Shown here: positions 16,743 to 26,823 of the stretch, one piece after another | Layout of the letters: each line of letters opens with the position of its first letter | How positions within the stretch are numbered: position 1 is the first letter of the stretch | DNA from: Mycobacterium bohemicum DSM 44277 | GTDB lineage: Bacteria; Actinomycetota; Actinomycetes; Mycobacteriales; Mycobacteriaceae | Direction: 5' to 3' | NCBI RefSeq assembly: GCF_001053185.1 | Contig: NZ_CSTD01000001.1 | Location: 1,296,333-1,360,332, forward strand | DNA length: 64,000 nt | Translations under genes and position numbers: made by a program | Notes under the pieces: model-generated | Seen by the model: the letters and a program-made list of their open reading frames with translations, nothing else | Told to the model about the DNA's origin: nothing | Database searches by the model: none

Positions 16743-17167
16743 TTCTTCAGGTCCTGAGGCGGCTGTGGATCCCACTAGTCGTCCTGGTGGTGATTGCCGT
16801 TGGAGCATTGACCGTTTCGCGACTGCACGGCCTCTTCGGCGCCGAGAAGGGACTCTCGTACGGCGACACCAGAGTGGACAACAAACCCTACAATCCCCCT
16901 CACCTGAGGTATGAGGTCTTCGGACCGCCAGGGACCGTGGCCTTGATCAGCTATTTCGGCGCCAATGGCGATTCGCAGCATGTTGAGGGGGCAAACCTGC
17001 CGTGGTCGTTCGAGTTCGCCGTCACCGCGGCAACGGGCATGAAAAGCGTTGCGGCGCAGGGTGACAGTGACAGCATCGGATGCCGCATCCTGCTGGACGG
17101 CGTGGTCAAAGTCGAGAAGGTCACGCACGAGGTAAGCGCGTTTACGTCCTGCGCGTTCAACGCATGA
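16739..17167 (+). CDS. MmpS-family membrane accessory protein
   Basis: 142-aa MmpS protein. One N-terminal membrane anchor ([21 protein letters not shown], residues about 6-26) precedes a periplasmic beta-rich domain ([18 protein letters not shown], then [10 protein letters not shown]). The last residues hold Cys-containing segments ([17 protein letters not shown]) that probably pair. MmpS proteins act with MmpL transporters; in GPL clusters MmpS4 works with MmpL4a/4b in GPL synthesis and export. The GTG start at 16739 gives the usual family length; the frame is open further upstream but not MmpS-like. The stop overlaps the mmpL start as ATGA. Confidence 0.88.
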   Translation: MILQVLRRLWIPLVVLVVIAVGALTVSRLHGLFGAEKGLSYGDTRVDNKPYNPPHLRYEVFGPPGTVALISYFGANGDSQHVEGANLPWSFEFAVTAATGMKSVAAQGDSDSIGCRILLDGVVKVEKVTHEVSAFTSCAFNA

Positions 17168-20046
17168 GCACCCATCAGCTACACAGCAGTCGACCATTGG
17201 TAGCGCGGACGATCCGTCGATTGTCGGTGCTCGTCATCCTGGCGTGGCTGGCGGTCATCGGTTTCTTGATTTTCTGTGTCCCCTCTTTGGAGCAGGTGGA
17301 GAGCGAGCGCTCAGTATCCCTGAGCCCCTCGGATGCGCCGTCCATCACCGCGGCAAAGCGGCTGAATGAGGACTTCAAAGGATCTGACCAACCTGGCCGT
17401 TCCGATCAATCGAATTCCGGCGGTGTGGCGGCGATCGTTTTGGAGGGTCAGCAACCCCTCGGCGACGACGCCCACCAGTTCTACAATCGATTGATTTCTC
17501 AGTTGAAAGACGATCCGAAGCATGTGGCGTACGTCCAGGATTTCTGGGGAGATGAATTAACCAGACACGCCGCGCAAAGCGTCGATGGAAAGGCCGCCTA
17601 TGTTCAACTGATTCTCGCCGCGGGCAACGGATCGATTGAAGCGGTTCAGCACATCGTCGCGCGAACACCGGCACCGCAGGGAGTCAAAGCGTTTGTCACC
17701 GGGCCGGCGGCGATCAGTGCGGATATGAGCCACAGCGGCGACAGGACGGTTGCGACGATCACCCTGGTGAGCGTCGCGGTGATCTTCATAACACTGCTTC
17801 TGGTTTATCGTTCGGTCATCACCGCAATTCTGCTGCTGCTGGTGGTCGGGATAGAACTGCAAGTCGCCCGCGGCATTGTTGCATTCATCGGCCATCAAGG
17901 GGCCATAGGCCTCACCACCTTTGCCATTAATCTGCTGGTGTCCCTCGTGATCGCGGCCGGTACCGACTATGGGATATTTTTCGTCGGGCGATATCAGGAG
18001 GCGCGTCAGGCCGGTCAGGACAGAGAGACGGCCTACTACACCACGTACCACGGGGTCGCCAAGGTCGTCGTGGCCTCGGGTTTCACGATCGCCGGAGCCC
18101 TTTTCGCTCTGATCTTTACGCGGCTGCCCTCCTTCTACGTGCTGGCCATCCCATGCGCCGTGGGTGTGTTGGTCGCCGTCGCGGTCGCGGTCACGCTTAT
18201 TCCAGCAGTACTGACCGTCGGGAGCCGTTTCGGGCTGTTCGAGCCCCGGCGAAAAATCAACCCGCGCGCCTGGCGCCGGGTCGGCACGGCGATCGTTCGA
18301 TGGCCCGCGCCCATTCTCGTCGCCTCCCTGGCGGTCACGCTTATCGGTCTGTTGACGCTGCCGGGCTACAAACCCAGCTACAACGACCAGCAGTTCATTC
18401 CCAAGGACATCCCCGGCAATTTGGGGTACGAGGCCGCAGCGCGACATTTTCCCCCGTCGGCAATGATGACCCCCGAGATCCTGTTGGTCGAGACCAACCA
18501 CGATCTACGCAATCCGGCTGATTTCCTGGTGCTCGAGAAGTTAGCCAAAGCCGTCCTCGCAGTGCCGGGAATTTCGTCAGTTCAGGCCGTGACCCGGCCC
18601 GAAGGGACCCCGATCAAGCACACATCGCTGCCGTATTTGCTCAGCATGCAAGTCGCCGGCCAGCAGCAATTCCTCTTTTTCCAAAAAGCGCGTCTTAACG
18701 ACATGCTCAAGCAGGCCGACATGTTGGCGGAAGCGATCAACATCACGCGGCACCTTTATGACCTGACGCAGCAAATGGTCGCCACGACGCACGACATGGT
18801 CATCACGACACGTGACATACAAGGCCTCACCAACGACCTCCGAGTCCATATTTCCGATTTTGAGGATTTCCTCAGGCCGATCCGCAGTTATTTCTACTGG
18901 GAAAAGCATTGCTACGATATTCCCGTTTGTTTTGCGCTGCGAAGCGTGTTCGATTCTCTCGACGGTGTTGACGCGGTTACCGACAAGCTGGGCGATGTGG
19001 TTGCGGACCTCAATCAGATCGACGTGCTCCTGCCGCAGATAGTCGCCCAGTTTCCCGAGATGATCGCGATCATGGAAAGCTCGCGGACCATGCTGCTGAC
19101 CATGCACAGCACCATGTCCGGCGTCCTCGGGAACATGGGCGACGACGATAACGGCAGTGGGAGCGCCATGGGGCGGGCGTTCGATACCGCTCAAAACGAT
19201 GATTCGTTTTACCTTCCGCCGGAAGCCTTCAAGAATAAAGACTTCCAACGAATCATGAAGATATTCCTGTCACCGGACGGGAAGACCGTCCGCATGCTGA
19301 TCTTACAAAAAGGCGATCCCGCGTCGACGGAAGGCATTTCCCGGGTCGATCCGATTAAAAGCGCGGCCGAGGAGGCGCTCAAGGGGACTCCGCTGGAAGC
19401 ATCGAAGATCTACCTCTCGGGCACCGCAGCGGGTGTGCGCGACGTCGTGCAGGGATCAACGTACGATCTCATGATTGCGGGGGTCGCTGCGCTTTGCCTC
19501 ATCTTCATCGTCATGCTGATCATGACGCGAAGTTTTGTCGCCGCCCTGGTCATCGTCAGCACGGTGTTGCTCTCGTTGGGCGCATCTTTCGGGCTCTCCG
19601 TGTTCGCCTGGCAGGATCTGTTCGGCATCCAAATACATTGGTCAGTGCTCGTGATGTCAGTCATCGTCCTTTTGGCGGTGGGGTCTGACTACAATTTGCT
19701 GCTGGTCGCCCGGATGAAAGAGGAAATAGGAGCCGGCATAAACACCGGCATCATTCGCGCCATGGGTGGCACCGGCAAAGTGGTGACGAATGCGGGGCTG
19801 GTATTCGCGTTCACGATGGGGTCCATGCTGGTCAGCGACCTGCGCGTCATCGGCCAGGTAGGCACCACGATCGGTCTGGGTCTGCTGTTCGACACGCTGG
19901 TCGTGCGTGCGTTCATGACGCCCTCCATCGCCGCACTGCTGGGGCGCTGGTTCTGGTGGCCGCAACAGGTGCGCCCCCGCCCCGCAAGTTCCCTGCTTCG
20001 CCCGACGGGGCCCCGTCCGTTGGTACGTGCCTTACTGCTGAGATAG
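17164..20046 (+). CDS. MmpL-family RND lipid transporter (first of a tandem pair)
   Basis: 960-aa MmpL transporter with the family layout: a membrane helix near residues 20-40, a periplasmic domain, membrane segments 2-6, a long second periplasmic/coiled-coil domain (about 420-740) and membrane segments 7-12. The proton-relay Asp-Tyr pairs are present in [21 protein letters not shown] (near 265) and [17 protein letters not shown] (near 840). It exports a lipid or lipid precursor using proton-motive force, with MmpS as partner. The ATG overlaps the mmpS stop by 4 nt. The closest recognisable arrangement is mmpS4-mmpL4a-mmpL4b of GPL loci, hence the suggested role; cargo is not shown by sequence. 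Confidence 0.92.
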   Translation: MSTHQLHSSRPLVARTIRRLSVLVILAWLAVIGFLIFCVPSLEQVESERSVSLSPSDAPSITAAKRLNEDFKGSDQPGRSDQSNSGGVAAIVLEGQQPLGDDAHQFYNRLISQLKDDPKHVAYVQDFWGDELTRHAAQSVDGKAAYVQLILAAGNGSIEAVQHIVARTPAPQGVKAFVTGPAAISADMSHSGDRTVATITLVSVAVIFITLLLVYRSVITAILLLLVVGIELQVARGIVAFIGHQGAIGLTTFAINLLVSLVIAAGTDYGIFFVGRYQEARQAGQDRETAYYTTYHGVAKVVVASGFTIAGALFALIFTRLPSFYVLAIPCAVGVLVAVAVAVTLIPAVLTVGSRFGLFEPRRKINPRAWRRVGTAIVRWPAPILVASLAVTLIGLLTLPGYKPSYNDQQFIPKDIPGNLGYEAAARHFPPSAMMTPEILLVETNHDLRNPADFLVLEKLAKAVLAVPGISSVQAVTRPEGTPIKHTSLPYLLSMQVAGQQQFLFFQKARLNDMLKQADMLAEAINITRHLYDLTQQMVATTHDMVITTRDIQGLTNDLRVHISDFEDFLRPIRSYFYWEKHCYDIPVCFALRSVFDSLDGVDAVTDKLGDVVADLNQIDVLLPQIVAQFPEMIAIMESSRTMLLTMHSTMSGVLGNMGDDDNGSGSAMGRAFDTAQNDDSFYLPPEAFKNKDFQRIMKIFLSPDGKTVRMLILQKGDPASTEGISRVDPIKSAAEEALKGTPLEASKIYLSGTAAGVRDVVQGSTYDLMIAGVAALCLIFIVMLIMTRSFVAALVIVSTVLLSLGASFGLSVFAWQDLFGIQIHWSVLVMSVIVLLAVGSDYNLLLVARMKEEIGAGINTGIIRAMGGTGKVVTNAGLVFAFTMGSMLVSDLRVIGQVGTTIGLGLLFDTLVVRAFMTPSIAALLGRWFWWPQQVRPRPASSLLRPTGPRPLVRALLLR

Positions 20047-20189
20047 CGGCTGTCAGTGGCACATTTCCAGTTCAGCACAAGGGCGGCGACCGTGGGGAGC
20101 ACCGTGGCAAAGCGCGATAGCGAAAGCAGTGGCTGCCGCTTCACGATGCACGGCGCGGGCGCCCATTTCCTGTGGCGGCTGAAGGCCGC

Positions 20190-23105
20190 ATGACCACCGA
20201 ACGCCCCCGGCCACCATTCATTGCGAGGACGATCCGCAAGCTTTCGCTTGTCATCATCCTGACGTGGGTGGCTTTGACCCTGCTTGTGACCTTTGGGGTG
20301 CCTCCTTTGGAGCAGGTGGGCGAACAGCACTCCGTACCGCTTGCACCCCAAGACGCACCGTCAGTGCGCGCCATGACCACCATGGGTAAAGCGTTCAAAG
20401 AATCCGATTCGGACAGTTTCGCGATGATCGTTCTGGAAGGGCAGCAGCCACTCGGGGACGACGCTCGTACGTACTACAAAAAATTGATTCATGAGCTGGG
20501 AAACGACCCGCGACACGTCGAACACGTGCAGGATTTGTGGGGCGATCCACTCACCGCACCCGGCGTGCAAAGTGCCGACGGCAAGGCCGCATATGTGCAG
20601 CTGAATCTGGCCGGCAACCAAGGCACCACCCTGGCACAAGAATCGGTGACGGCGGTGCGGCACATCATCAAGCAGACACCGCCTCCCCCCGGTGTCGCGG
20701 TTCATCTCACGGGGCCGGCAGCGCTCATCCCGGACATGGTCCGCAGTGGCAATGACTCGTTGCTGAAGATGACCCTGATAGCCGGCGTGATCATATTCGT
20801 GGTCTTGCTGTTCGTTTACCGTTCGGTCCCCACGGTGTTGCTGTTGGTAATCGGAGTGGGTGTCGAAGTAGGTTTGGCCCGGGGGTTCATTGCCTTTCTC
20901 GCGGACCATAACGTTGTTGTGCTGTCGACATTTGCCATCAATCTGTTGGTGGCGCTTTCGATGGCCGCTGGGACCGACTACGGGATATTCTTCTTCGGTC
21001 GTTATCAAGAGGCCCGCCAGGCTGGTGAGGACCCCGAGACCGCTTACTACACCACCTACCGCGGGGTCGCTCACGTCGTCCTGGGTTCGGGGTTGACCAT
21101 CGCCGGAGCCATGTTGTGCCTGAGCGTCACCCGGATGCCCATCTTCCAGACCATAGGCGTGCCGTGCGCCGTGGGTATGCTGATCGCCGTCCTGGTCGCG
21201 CTCACGCTGGTCCCGGCGGTTCTGGCCACCGGAAGCCGCTTCGGGCTGTGCGACCCCAAGCGCAGGATCGGGCAACGTCGATGGCGGGGCGTCGGCACAG
21301 CGATTGTCCGCTGGCCCGCGCCGATTTTGGCCACCACATTGGCGGTCGCACTGGTTGGGCTGGTGACGCTTCCGGGCTACAAAACGAGCTATGACGACCG
21401 GGCATATCTACCGCAAAATCTTCCGGCTAATCTGGGGTTCGCGGCAGCCGATCGTCATTTCTCCCAATCGCGACTGATGCCCGACATTCTGATGGTCCAG
21501 GCGGATCACGATATGCGGAATCCTGCCGATTTTCTCGTCCTGCATAAACTCGCCAAGGCGATTTTCCGGGTTCCAGGAATTTCGCGCGTTCAGGGCATAA
21601 CCCGGCCCGAGGGCACACCGATAGAACACACTTCGATACCCTTTCTGATAAGCATGCAGAACGCGGCCATGGCACAAAACATGACCTTTATCAGAAAGAC
21701 CATGGATGACCTGCTCAAGCAGGCCGACATGATGACGAAACAAATTGCTCTGATGAAGCGCCTCTACCTATTGCAGGCACGACTCACCGGAATTACCCAC
21801 CACACGATCGGGCTGACAAAGGAAATGATCGGCATCATCGATGAGACCGAAGACCACTTCTCAGATTTTGAAGATTTCTTCAGGCCACTTCGGAGTTACT
21901 TTTACTGGGAAAAGCACTGCTATGACATTCCCGTTTGTTATGCGCTGAGAAGCATTTTTGATGCGCTCGACGGCCTCGATGAGCTTGCTGATAAGACCCA
22001 CGATATTCTGAAAGATTCGGAGAAAATCGATGCGCTGCTGCCGCAAATACTCGCGCAGTTCCCGCCGATGATCGCAATCTTGGAAGCCACGCGTGGCCTC
22101 CTGCTGACGAACCACAGCACCACGTCAGGTTTCTTGGGCCAGATGGACGAGTCCAGTCAGAGCGCTTCCGCGATGGGACAGGCATTCGACGCCGCACACA
22201 ACGATGACTCCTTCTATCTGCCTCCTCAGGTATTCCAGAACGCGGACTTCCAGCGCGCGATGACTTCATTCATCTCTCCCGACGGAAAGGCGGCACGATT
22301 CATCATTTCGCATCGCGGCGATCCCGCGACGCCGGAGGGGATCGCGCGAATCGATCGGATCAGGTCGGCTGCCGAGGAGGCGCTCAAGGCGACCCCCCTG
22401 GAGAACGCCAAGATCGAGCTGGCCGGCACCGCATCGACCTACAAAGACTTCCACGATGGCTCTAAATACGACCTGTGGATCGCGCTCGTCGGTGCGCTTT
22501 GCCTCATTTTCGTCATCATGCTGGCCCTCACCCGAAGTTTCGTGGCCGCCCTGGTTATCGTCGGGACTGTACTGCTTTCGTTGGGTGCATCCTTTGGGTT
22601 GTCGGTGCTGGTCTGGCAATACCTTCTCGGCATCAAATTGCACTGGATGGTGCTGCCGATGTCGGTGATCGTCCTTTTGGCCGTCGGATCTGACTACAAC
22701 TTGCTGTTGGTATCCCGGATGAAAGAGGAAATAGCTGCCGGGTTGAATACCGGCATCATCCGCGCCATGGGTGGGACCGGGAAGGTCGTGACGAACGCAG
22801 GTTTGGTGTTCGCCTTCACGATGGCCTCGATGATATTCAGCGATTTGCTGGTCATCGGCCAACTCGGCACCACGATCGGCCTGGGCCTGTTGTTCGACAC
22901 CTTGGTCGTGCGTTCGTTTATGACACCGTCAATCGCCGCGCTGCTCGGGCGTTGGTTCTGGTGGCCACAGACAGTCCGTCCGCGCCCTGCGAGCTTCATG
23001 CTGAGGTCCGAGCCCCCGCGTGCCGTGGTGCGGTCCTTGCTGCTGAGGGAGCAGCCCCACGGCGACGACGCGGCCACGGTAGAACTGCCCACGCTGTCCG
23101 TCTAG
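20190..23105 (+). CDS. MmpL-family RND lipid transporter (second of a tandem pair)
   Basis: 971-aa MmpL protein, highly similar along its length to the gene immediately upstream, pointing to tandem duplication or the ancient mmpL4a/4b pair. Asp-Tyr relay motifs are intact in [21 protein letters not shown] and [17 protein letters not shown]. The ATG at 20190 was chosen because GAAGG lies just before it; a GTG at 20172 is possible. It is separated from the first mmpL by 143 bp without coupling, so it could have some independent expression. The tail after the last membrane segment is longer than that of its twin. Confidence 0.92.
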   Translation: MTTERPRPPFIARTIRKLSLVIILTWVALTLLVTFGVPPLEQVGEQHSVPLAPQDAPSVRAMTTMGKAFKESDSDSFAMIVLEGQQPLGDDARTYYKKLIHELGNDPRHVEHVQDLWGDPLTAPGVQSADGKAAYVQLNLAGNQGTTLAQESVTAVRHIIKQTPPPPGVAVHLTGPAALIPDMVRSGNDSLLKMTLIAGVIIFVVLLFVYRSVPTVLLLVIGVGVEVGLARGFIAFLADHNVVVLSTFAINLLVALSMAAGTDYGIFFFGRYQEARQAGEDPETAYYTTYRGVAHVVLGSGLTIAGAMLCLSVTRMPIFQTIGVPCAVGMLIAVLVALTLVPAVLATGSRFGLCDPKRRIGQRRWRGVGTAIVRWPAPILATTLAVALVGLVTLPGYKTSYDDRAYLPQNLPANLGFAAADRHFSQSRLMPDILMVQADHDMRNPADFLVLHKLAKAIFRVPGISRVQGITRPEGTPIEHTSIPFLISMQNAAMAQNMTFIRKTMDDLLKQADMMTKQIALMKRLYLLQARLTGITHHTIGLTKEMIGIIDETEDHFSDFEDFFRPLRSYFYWEKHCYDIPVCYALRSIFDALDGLDELADKTHDILKDSEKIDALLPQILAQFPPMIAILEATRGLLLTNHSTTSGFLGQMDESSQSASAMGQAFDAAHNDDSFYLPPQVFQNADFQRAMTSFISPDGKAARFIISHRGDPATPEGIARIDRIRSAAEEALKATPLENAKIELAGTASTYKDFHDGSKYDLWIALVGALCLIFVIMLALTRSFVAALVIVGTVLLSLGASFGLSVLVWQYLLGIKLHWMVLPMSVIVLLAVGSDYNLLLVSRMKEEIAAGLNTGIIRAMGGTGKVVTNAGLVFAFTMASMIFSDLLVIGQLGTTIGLGLLFDTLVVRSFMTPSIAALLGRWFWWPQTVRPRPASFMLRSEPPRAVVRSLLLREQPHGDDAATVELPTLSV

Positions 23106-23106
23106 T

Positions 23107-23187
23107 GCGGCCGGGTATGCGCAGCGGGCGCGGATCGTGCCGCTGACCGGAGCGACCGGCTTCCTGGGCCGCTACCTGCGGTCGTAG
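23107..23187 (+). pseudogene. Relic of a thioester-reductase / NAD(P)-binding Rossmann domain
   Basis: Right after the second mmpL stop, one frame reads RIVPLTGATGFLGRYLRS and then TAG (23185-23187). TGATGFLGRYL is the hallmark nucleotide-binding start of the reductase domain of carboxylic acid reductases and of NRPS terminal reductases, including the one that makes alaninol in GPL synthetases. Upstream codons run into the mmpL end and no domain follows the stop, so only the motif remains. I interpret it as a scar of a deleted gene, possibly an mps-type NRPS or FadD9-like gene. Confidence 0.45.
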
Positions 23188-23282
23188 TCTGCCGCGGTGG
23201 GCGACGTGCGCGACGTCAAGCGCCGCTTTCTGGGCGACGCGGATCGCGTGGCATCACACGCCCGGCACTGGGCGGAGGGAGC

Positions 23283-23753
23283 TCAGCCGGCGTTGCGCAG
23301 CAACGGCTGCGGCGTCGAGGGCGACTCCACGGCCGGGGCCAACTCAGCGAACAGACCCATCGCGGCCGCAATGGTGCGGTCAACCAGGGAAGCGAAGTCC
23401 TCGAAGGAGCTGCCCTCCGGGATCCACTGAGACTTGCGGGCCGAAACACCCATGCGCTTCGAACCGCAGGGGCCCTGCACGATCGCCGTGAGTCCGCGGT
23501 TCTGCTGGTTCCACGTGTCGGCGAGGCGGGTGAGCCAGAGGCGGTCGGTCAGCGGGAAACTACGCGCGGGGGTGACGGTGATGGTCACCATGTCGTCGAA
23601 CGACGAGGAGATCTCGAGGTGGACATGCAGCCGATGTGGGCGAGCGTTGACGACACAGAAGTACTCGCCCTCGTGGTCGCCCCGCAAGAAGCGCAGCCCA
23701 CAGGTGAACAGGTAACGCTCGATCAGGTTTGCGCACGCCGACTGGTTGCTCAT
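23283..23753 (-). CDS. YbjN-like / type III secretion chaperone-fold protein
   Basis: 156-aa cytosolic protein with alternating beta strands (GEYFCVVNARPHRLHVHLEI, then DDMVTITVTPARSFPL) followed by helices (LWLTRLADTWNQQN), the layout of the YbjN/T3SC-like fold common in Actinobacteria. No signal or membrane segment. The ATG at 23753 is the only good start. It lies between the glycolipid locus and bioA, in the same direction as bioA, with a 97-bp gap. No function can be assigned beyond a possible chaperone or sensory role. Confidence 0.6.
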   Translation of the reverse strand: MSNQSACANLIERYLFTCGLRFLRGDHEGEYFCVVNARPHRLHVHLEISSSFDDMVTITVTPARSFPLTDRLWLTRLADTWNQQNRGLTAIVQGPCGSKRMGVSARKSQWIPEGSSFEDFASLVDRTIAAAMGLFAELAPAVESPSTPQPLLRNAG

Positions 23754-23850
23754 GCGTCCATGGTGGGGCCCGCGTCTTTGCGGATCCTTTGAGCGGAGCC
23801 AACAGCGGCCGAAGAATCTCTTGAGAATCTGCTGAGAAACCGGGGCCCGG

Positions 23851-25155
23851 CTAGGCCGCCAAGCGGGCTACCTCGACCATCGCGGCGGTGACCTGCGCGA
23901 TCTCGGCCGGCGTGCAGATATACGGCGGCATCGCGTACACCAGGTTACGGAAGGGGCGAAGCCAAACACCGCGGTCCAGCGCCGCCGGGGTGGCGACGGC
24001 GAGGTCGACCGGCCGGTCGCACTCGATGACGCCGATGGCGCCGCACACGCGGACGTCGGTGACCCCGGGCAGCGTCCGGGCCGGTCGCAGCCCGTCGGCC
24101 AGCCCGGCGGAGATCTCGGCGACCCGGGACCGCCAGTCCTGCCCCAACAACACCTCGATGCTCGCCACCGACACCGCGCAGGCCAGCGGATTCGCCATGA
24201 AGGTGGGCCCGTGCATCAGGGCGCCGGCCTCCCCGGCGCTGACGGTGTGCGCGATCTCGGTGGTGCACAGGGTCGCGGCCATGCTCAGGTACCCGCCAGT
24301 CATCGCTTTGCCCACGCACATGACGTCCGGGCTGATCCCGGCGTGGTCGGCGGCGAAGAGCTCGCCGGTGCGGCCGAATCCCGTGGCGATCTCGTCGAAC
24401 ACGAGCAGCACCTCGTGGCGACGGCAGATGTCGCGCAGGTCCCGCAGGTAGCGAGGGTCGTGGAAGCGCATGCCGCCGGCCCCCTGCACGACGGGCTCGA
24501 CCACCACGGCCGCCAGCTCGGCGGCGTGCTGAGCCAGTCGCCCCTCGAAGGCCTCGCTGTAGCCGGGGTCGTAGTCGCGGGGAACCTGAGGGGCGAAGAT
24601 CTGGCGGGCGAGGATGTCCGTCCAGAGCGCGTGCATCCCCCCGTCGGGGTCGCAGATGCTCATCGGGGTGAAGGTGTCCCCGTGGTAGCCGCCCCGCCAG
24701 GTCATCAGCCGGCTCTTCGCGGGCCGCCCGCGGGCGCGCCAGTACTGCAGCGCCATCTTCACCGCGACCTCCACCGACACCGAGCCGGAGTCGCTGAAGA
24801 AAACGGTGTCCAGGCCCGGCGGCGTGATGTCGACCAGCAACTGGGCGAGCCGGGCCGCCGGCTCGTGGGTCAGGCCACCGAACATCACGTGGTTCATCAC
24901 GCCGAGTTGGGTGGTCAGCGCGGCGTCCAGGACCGGGTGGCCGTGGCCGTGGATCGCGGTCCACCAGGAGCTCATGGCGTCGAGCGCCTCCACCCGCGCG
25001 CCGTCCCGGACCAGCGTCAGCCACGCTCCGCGGGCGGCGACGGCGACCACGGGTGGCAGGGATTCGCTCCCGATGGTGCTGTAGGGATGCCACAGGTGGG
25101 CGGCGTCGATGGCGCTGATCTCCCCGGGCGTCAACCCGATTCTCGGCGCAGGCAT
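23851..25155 (-). CDS. bioA: Adenosylmethionine-8-amino-7-oxononanoate aminotransferase
   Basis: 434-aa PLP-dependent class III aminotransferase of biotin synthesis, converting KAPA to DAPA with SAM as amino donor. [16 protein letters not shown], the pocket around [14 protein letters not shown], the [15 protein letters not shown]-phosphate region and the Schiff-base lysine in [12 protein letters not shown] are all present. The start [10 protein letters not shown] at 25155 matches the M. tuberculosis protein; longer frames are artefacts. In M. tuberculosis bioF1 and bioD follow bioA directly. Here the next leftward gene is a YbjN-like protein and then the glycolipid locus, so the bio operon is split. 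Confidence 0.95.
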   Translation of the reverse strand: MPAPRIGLTPGEISAIDAAHLWHPYSTIGSESLPPVVAVAARGAWLTLVRDGARVEALDAMSSWWTAIHGHGHPVLDAALTTQLGVMNHVMFGGLTHEPAARLAQLLVDITPPGLDTVFFSDSGSVSVEVAVKMALQYWRARGRPAKSRLMTWRGGYHGDTFTPMSICDPDGGMHALWTDILARQIFAPQVPRDYDPGYSEAFEGRLAQHAAELAAVVVEPVVQGAGGMRFHDPRYLRDLRDICRRHEVLLVFDEIATGFGRTGELFAADHAGISPDVMCVGKAMTGGYLSMAATLCTTEIAHTVSAGEAGALMHGPTFMANPLACAVSVASIEVLLGQDWRSRVAEISAGLADGLRPARTLPGVTDVRVCGAIGVIECDRPVDLAVATPAALDRGVWLRPFRNLVYAMPPYICTPAEIAQVTAAMVEVARLAA

Positions 25156-25217
25156 AGTGATCGAGGGTAAAGCAGCCGGGTCGCGCAAATCCCGGCCATC
25201 GGGAAGCATGGGACGGC

Positions 25218-25673
25218 ATGGCCCGGCCGCAACAGCCCGAAGTCCCCTACCCCGCCGACGAGAGCGATCCGCCGTCGGTGCAGAAGGCCGCCGCCCCTGC
25301 TGAACCTGCGGCACCCAAGGTTCTTCGTCTGCGAATCGCCGCGTGGGACGTCGTGTGCACCGTCATCCTGTTGGTTCTGCTGGTGGTGCTGGCCACCGCG
25401 ACGTCCTGGCCCGCCAAGCTCTTCGGCTTCCTGGAGCACGCGTGCGAGGGGGACACCTGTGGCGCGGTGCCCTTCGGCATCGACTACTACATCCGTCCGC
25501 TGGCGTGGGGTGGCGTCGGCGCGGCGATCGCCGCCGCGGTGGTGGGCCCGCTGGTCTCCCTGCTGAAGGGCTGGTACATGTCCTTCTGGCCGGTTTTGTC
25601 GCTGGCCATCCTCATGGTGAGCTCCGTCGCCGGCACTTTGTTGACCACTTTCAGCCAGCGTTACTGGGTCTGA
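25218..25673 (+). CDS. Conserved membrane protein (Rv1567c-like)
   Basis: 151-aa protein with a Pro/Ala-rich cytosolic N-terminus (about 40 residues) and three hydrophobic segments: [33 protein letters not shown] and [20 protein letters not shown]. Position, divergent from bioA and before ripD, matches Rv1567c. The loop with [12 protein letters not shown] has two cysteines and probably faces outward. The gap to bioA is 62 bp, so the two promoters must be compact. Function is unknown. Confidence 0.8.
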   Translation: MARPQQPEVPYPADESDPPSVQKAAAPAEPAAPKVLRLRIAAWDVVCTVILLVLLVVLATATSWPAKLFGFLEHACEGDTCGAVPFGIDYYIRPLAWGGVGAAIAAAVVGPLVSLLKGWYMSFWPVLSLAILMVSSVAGTLLTTFSQRYWV

Positions 25674-25968
25674 GGCCCCGCCGCGCTGAGACCCGCGTCA
25701 CAGCCGCGGGGGCGCAATTCGGCGGCGCAGTCACCAACGGGTCACGTTCCGACAAATAATCATTCGCGCATGTCATCCGCCATTTTCAGGCGGACCTTTC
25801 TGTTGTAGAAGTGTCTGTAGTGACTGGTGTGAAAACGGCGGCGGGACCGTCCGATTCGAGCACCACGTGTCATGCAGCGCCGCCGGACCCCGTCGGAGAG
25901 GCCCAGGCCCGCTGCAGGAGCGGCCGAGGCGCGCGGTCACCGCGCCGAGGCCGGAGGAAGGAATAGAC
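25674..25968. other. Intergenic region upstream of ripD (295 bp)
   Basis: Presumed ripD promoter and leader. I looked for a cyclic-di-AMP riboswitch, which precedes some actinobacterial cell-wall hydrolase genes, and did not find its conserved core. A strong ribosome-binding site (GGAGGAAGGAA) precedes the ripD ATG. Confidence 0.45.
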
Positions 25969-26748
25969 ATGAAACGGATCTACGCATTCGGGATCGGTCT
26001 CGCACTGCTGGTGGCCCCCCTGCTCGGCCTCGGTGTCGCCGCGGCCGACCCCGGCACCCGGCCGATGGACTATCAACAGGCCACCGACGTCGTCATCATG
26101 CGGGGTCTCTCCCAGCGCGGGGTGCCCTTCTCGTGGGCCGGCGGTGGCCCCACCGGGCCGACCCTCGGCAAGGGTTCGGGCGCCATGACCGTCGGCTTCG
26201 ACGCCTCGGGGCTCATGCAGTACGCCTACGCCGGCGCGGGCATCAGGCTGCCGCGCTCCTCCGGCGAGATGTACCGGCTCGGCCAGAAGATCCTGCCCCA
26301 ACAGGCCCGCAGGGGCGACCTGATCTTCTACGGCCCCGAGGGCACGCAGAGCGTCGCGATGTACCTGGGCAACAACCAGATGCTCGAGGTGGGTGACGTC
26401 GTCCAGGTGTCGCCGGTGCGCAGCAACGGCATGACGCCCTACCTGGTCCGGGTCCTGGGGGTCCAGCCGATGCCGCAGACCGCGCCGACGCAGCAGGCGC
26501 CCTTGCAACAACAGCCGGCCCAACAGCTGCCCGGCCAGCAGGTGCCGGCGCAGCAGGCCCCGCTGCAACAGCAGCAGGCACCGCTGCAGCAGGTCCCCAC
26601 GCAACAGGCACCGCTGCAGCAGGCACCGGTCCAACAGGCGCCCGTCCAGCAGGCGCCGGTCCAGACGGCACCCCTGCAACAGCAGCCCCTGCAGCTGCCC
26701 GCGCAGCAGGCGCCCGTCCAACAGGCGCCCGCCGCCACCGCGCGCTAA
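25969..26748 (+). CDS. ripD: RipD: catalytically inactive NlpC/P60 peptidoglycan-binding protein
   Basis: 259-aa secreted protein. A signal peptide (residues 1-26, cleavage after VAAA) precedes an NlpC/P60 domain (about 33-165). The catalytic Cys of the DCSGL motif is Ala79 (FDASGL), and the catalytic His is Ser128 (SVAMYLG instead of HVAMYLG), so it cannot hydrolyse peptidoglycan. M. tuberculosis RipD (Rv1566c) is likewise non-catalytic and binds peptidoglycan. The C-terminal 90 residues are a Gln/Pro/Ala repeat (units such as QQAPLQQ, QQAPVQQ), longer than in M. tuberculosis (230 aa in total there). Start chosen for the ribosome-binding site and signal peptide. Confidence 0.93.
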   Translation: MKRIYAFGIGLALLVAPLLGLGVAAADPGTRPMDYQQATDVVIMRGLSQRGVPFSWAGGGPTGPTLGKGSGAMTVGFDASGLMQYAYAGAGIRLPRSSGEMYRLGQKILPQQARRGDLIFYGPEGTQSVAMYLGNNQMLEVGDVVQVSPVRSNGMTPYLVRVLGVQPMPQTAPTQQAPLQQQPAQQLPGQQVPAQQAPLQQQQAPLQQVPTQQAPLQQAPVQQAPVQQAPVQTAPLQQQPLQLPAQQAPVQQAPAATAR

Positions 26749-26762
26749 CTCGCTCGGCCCCG

Positions 26763-26804
26763 AACCGCCACTCGCTCCTCAACAGGGAACGGGTGGCGGT
26801 TTTG
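26763..26804 (+). terminator. Rho-independent-like terminator after ripD
   Basis: Perfect 9-bp inverted repeat AACCGCCAC / GTGGCGGTT with a 21-nt loop, ending in a short T-run, 14 nt past the ripD stop. It separates ripD from the acyltransferase gene. Confidence 0.65.
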
Positions 26805-26823
26805 GGTAAATTGGCGGTCGACC

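Noticed and set aside
23107..23850. Integration site, tRNA or integrase marking insertion of the glycolipid locus beside bioA
   Set aside because: No tRNA end, direct repeat pair, transposase or recombinase sequence was seen at this junction.
25674..25968. Cyclic-di-AMP riboswitch or MtrA direct-repeat site before ripD
   Set aside because: Neither the conserved riboswitch core nor a convincing pair of MtrA half-sites could be read; only a weak TGAC/TGTGA similarity.
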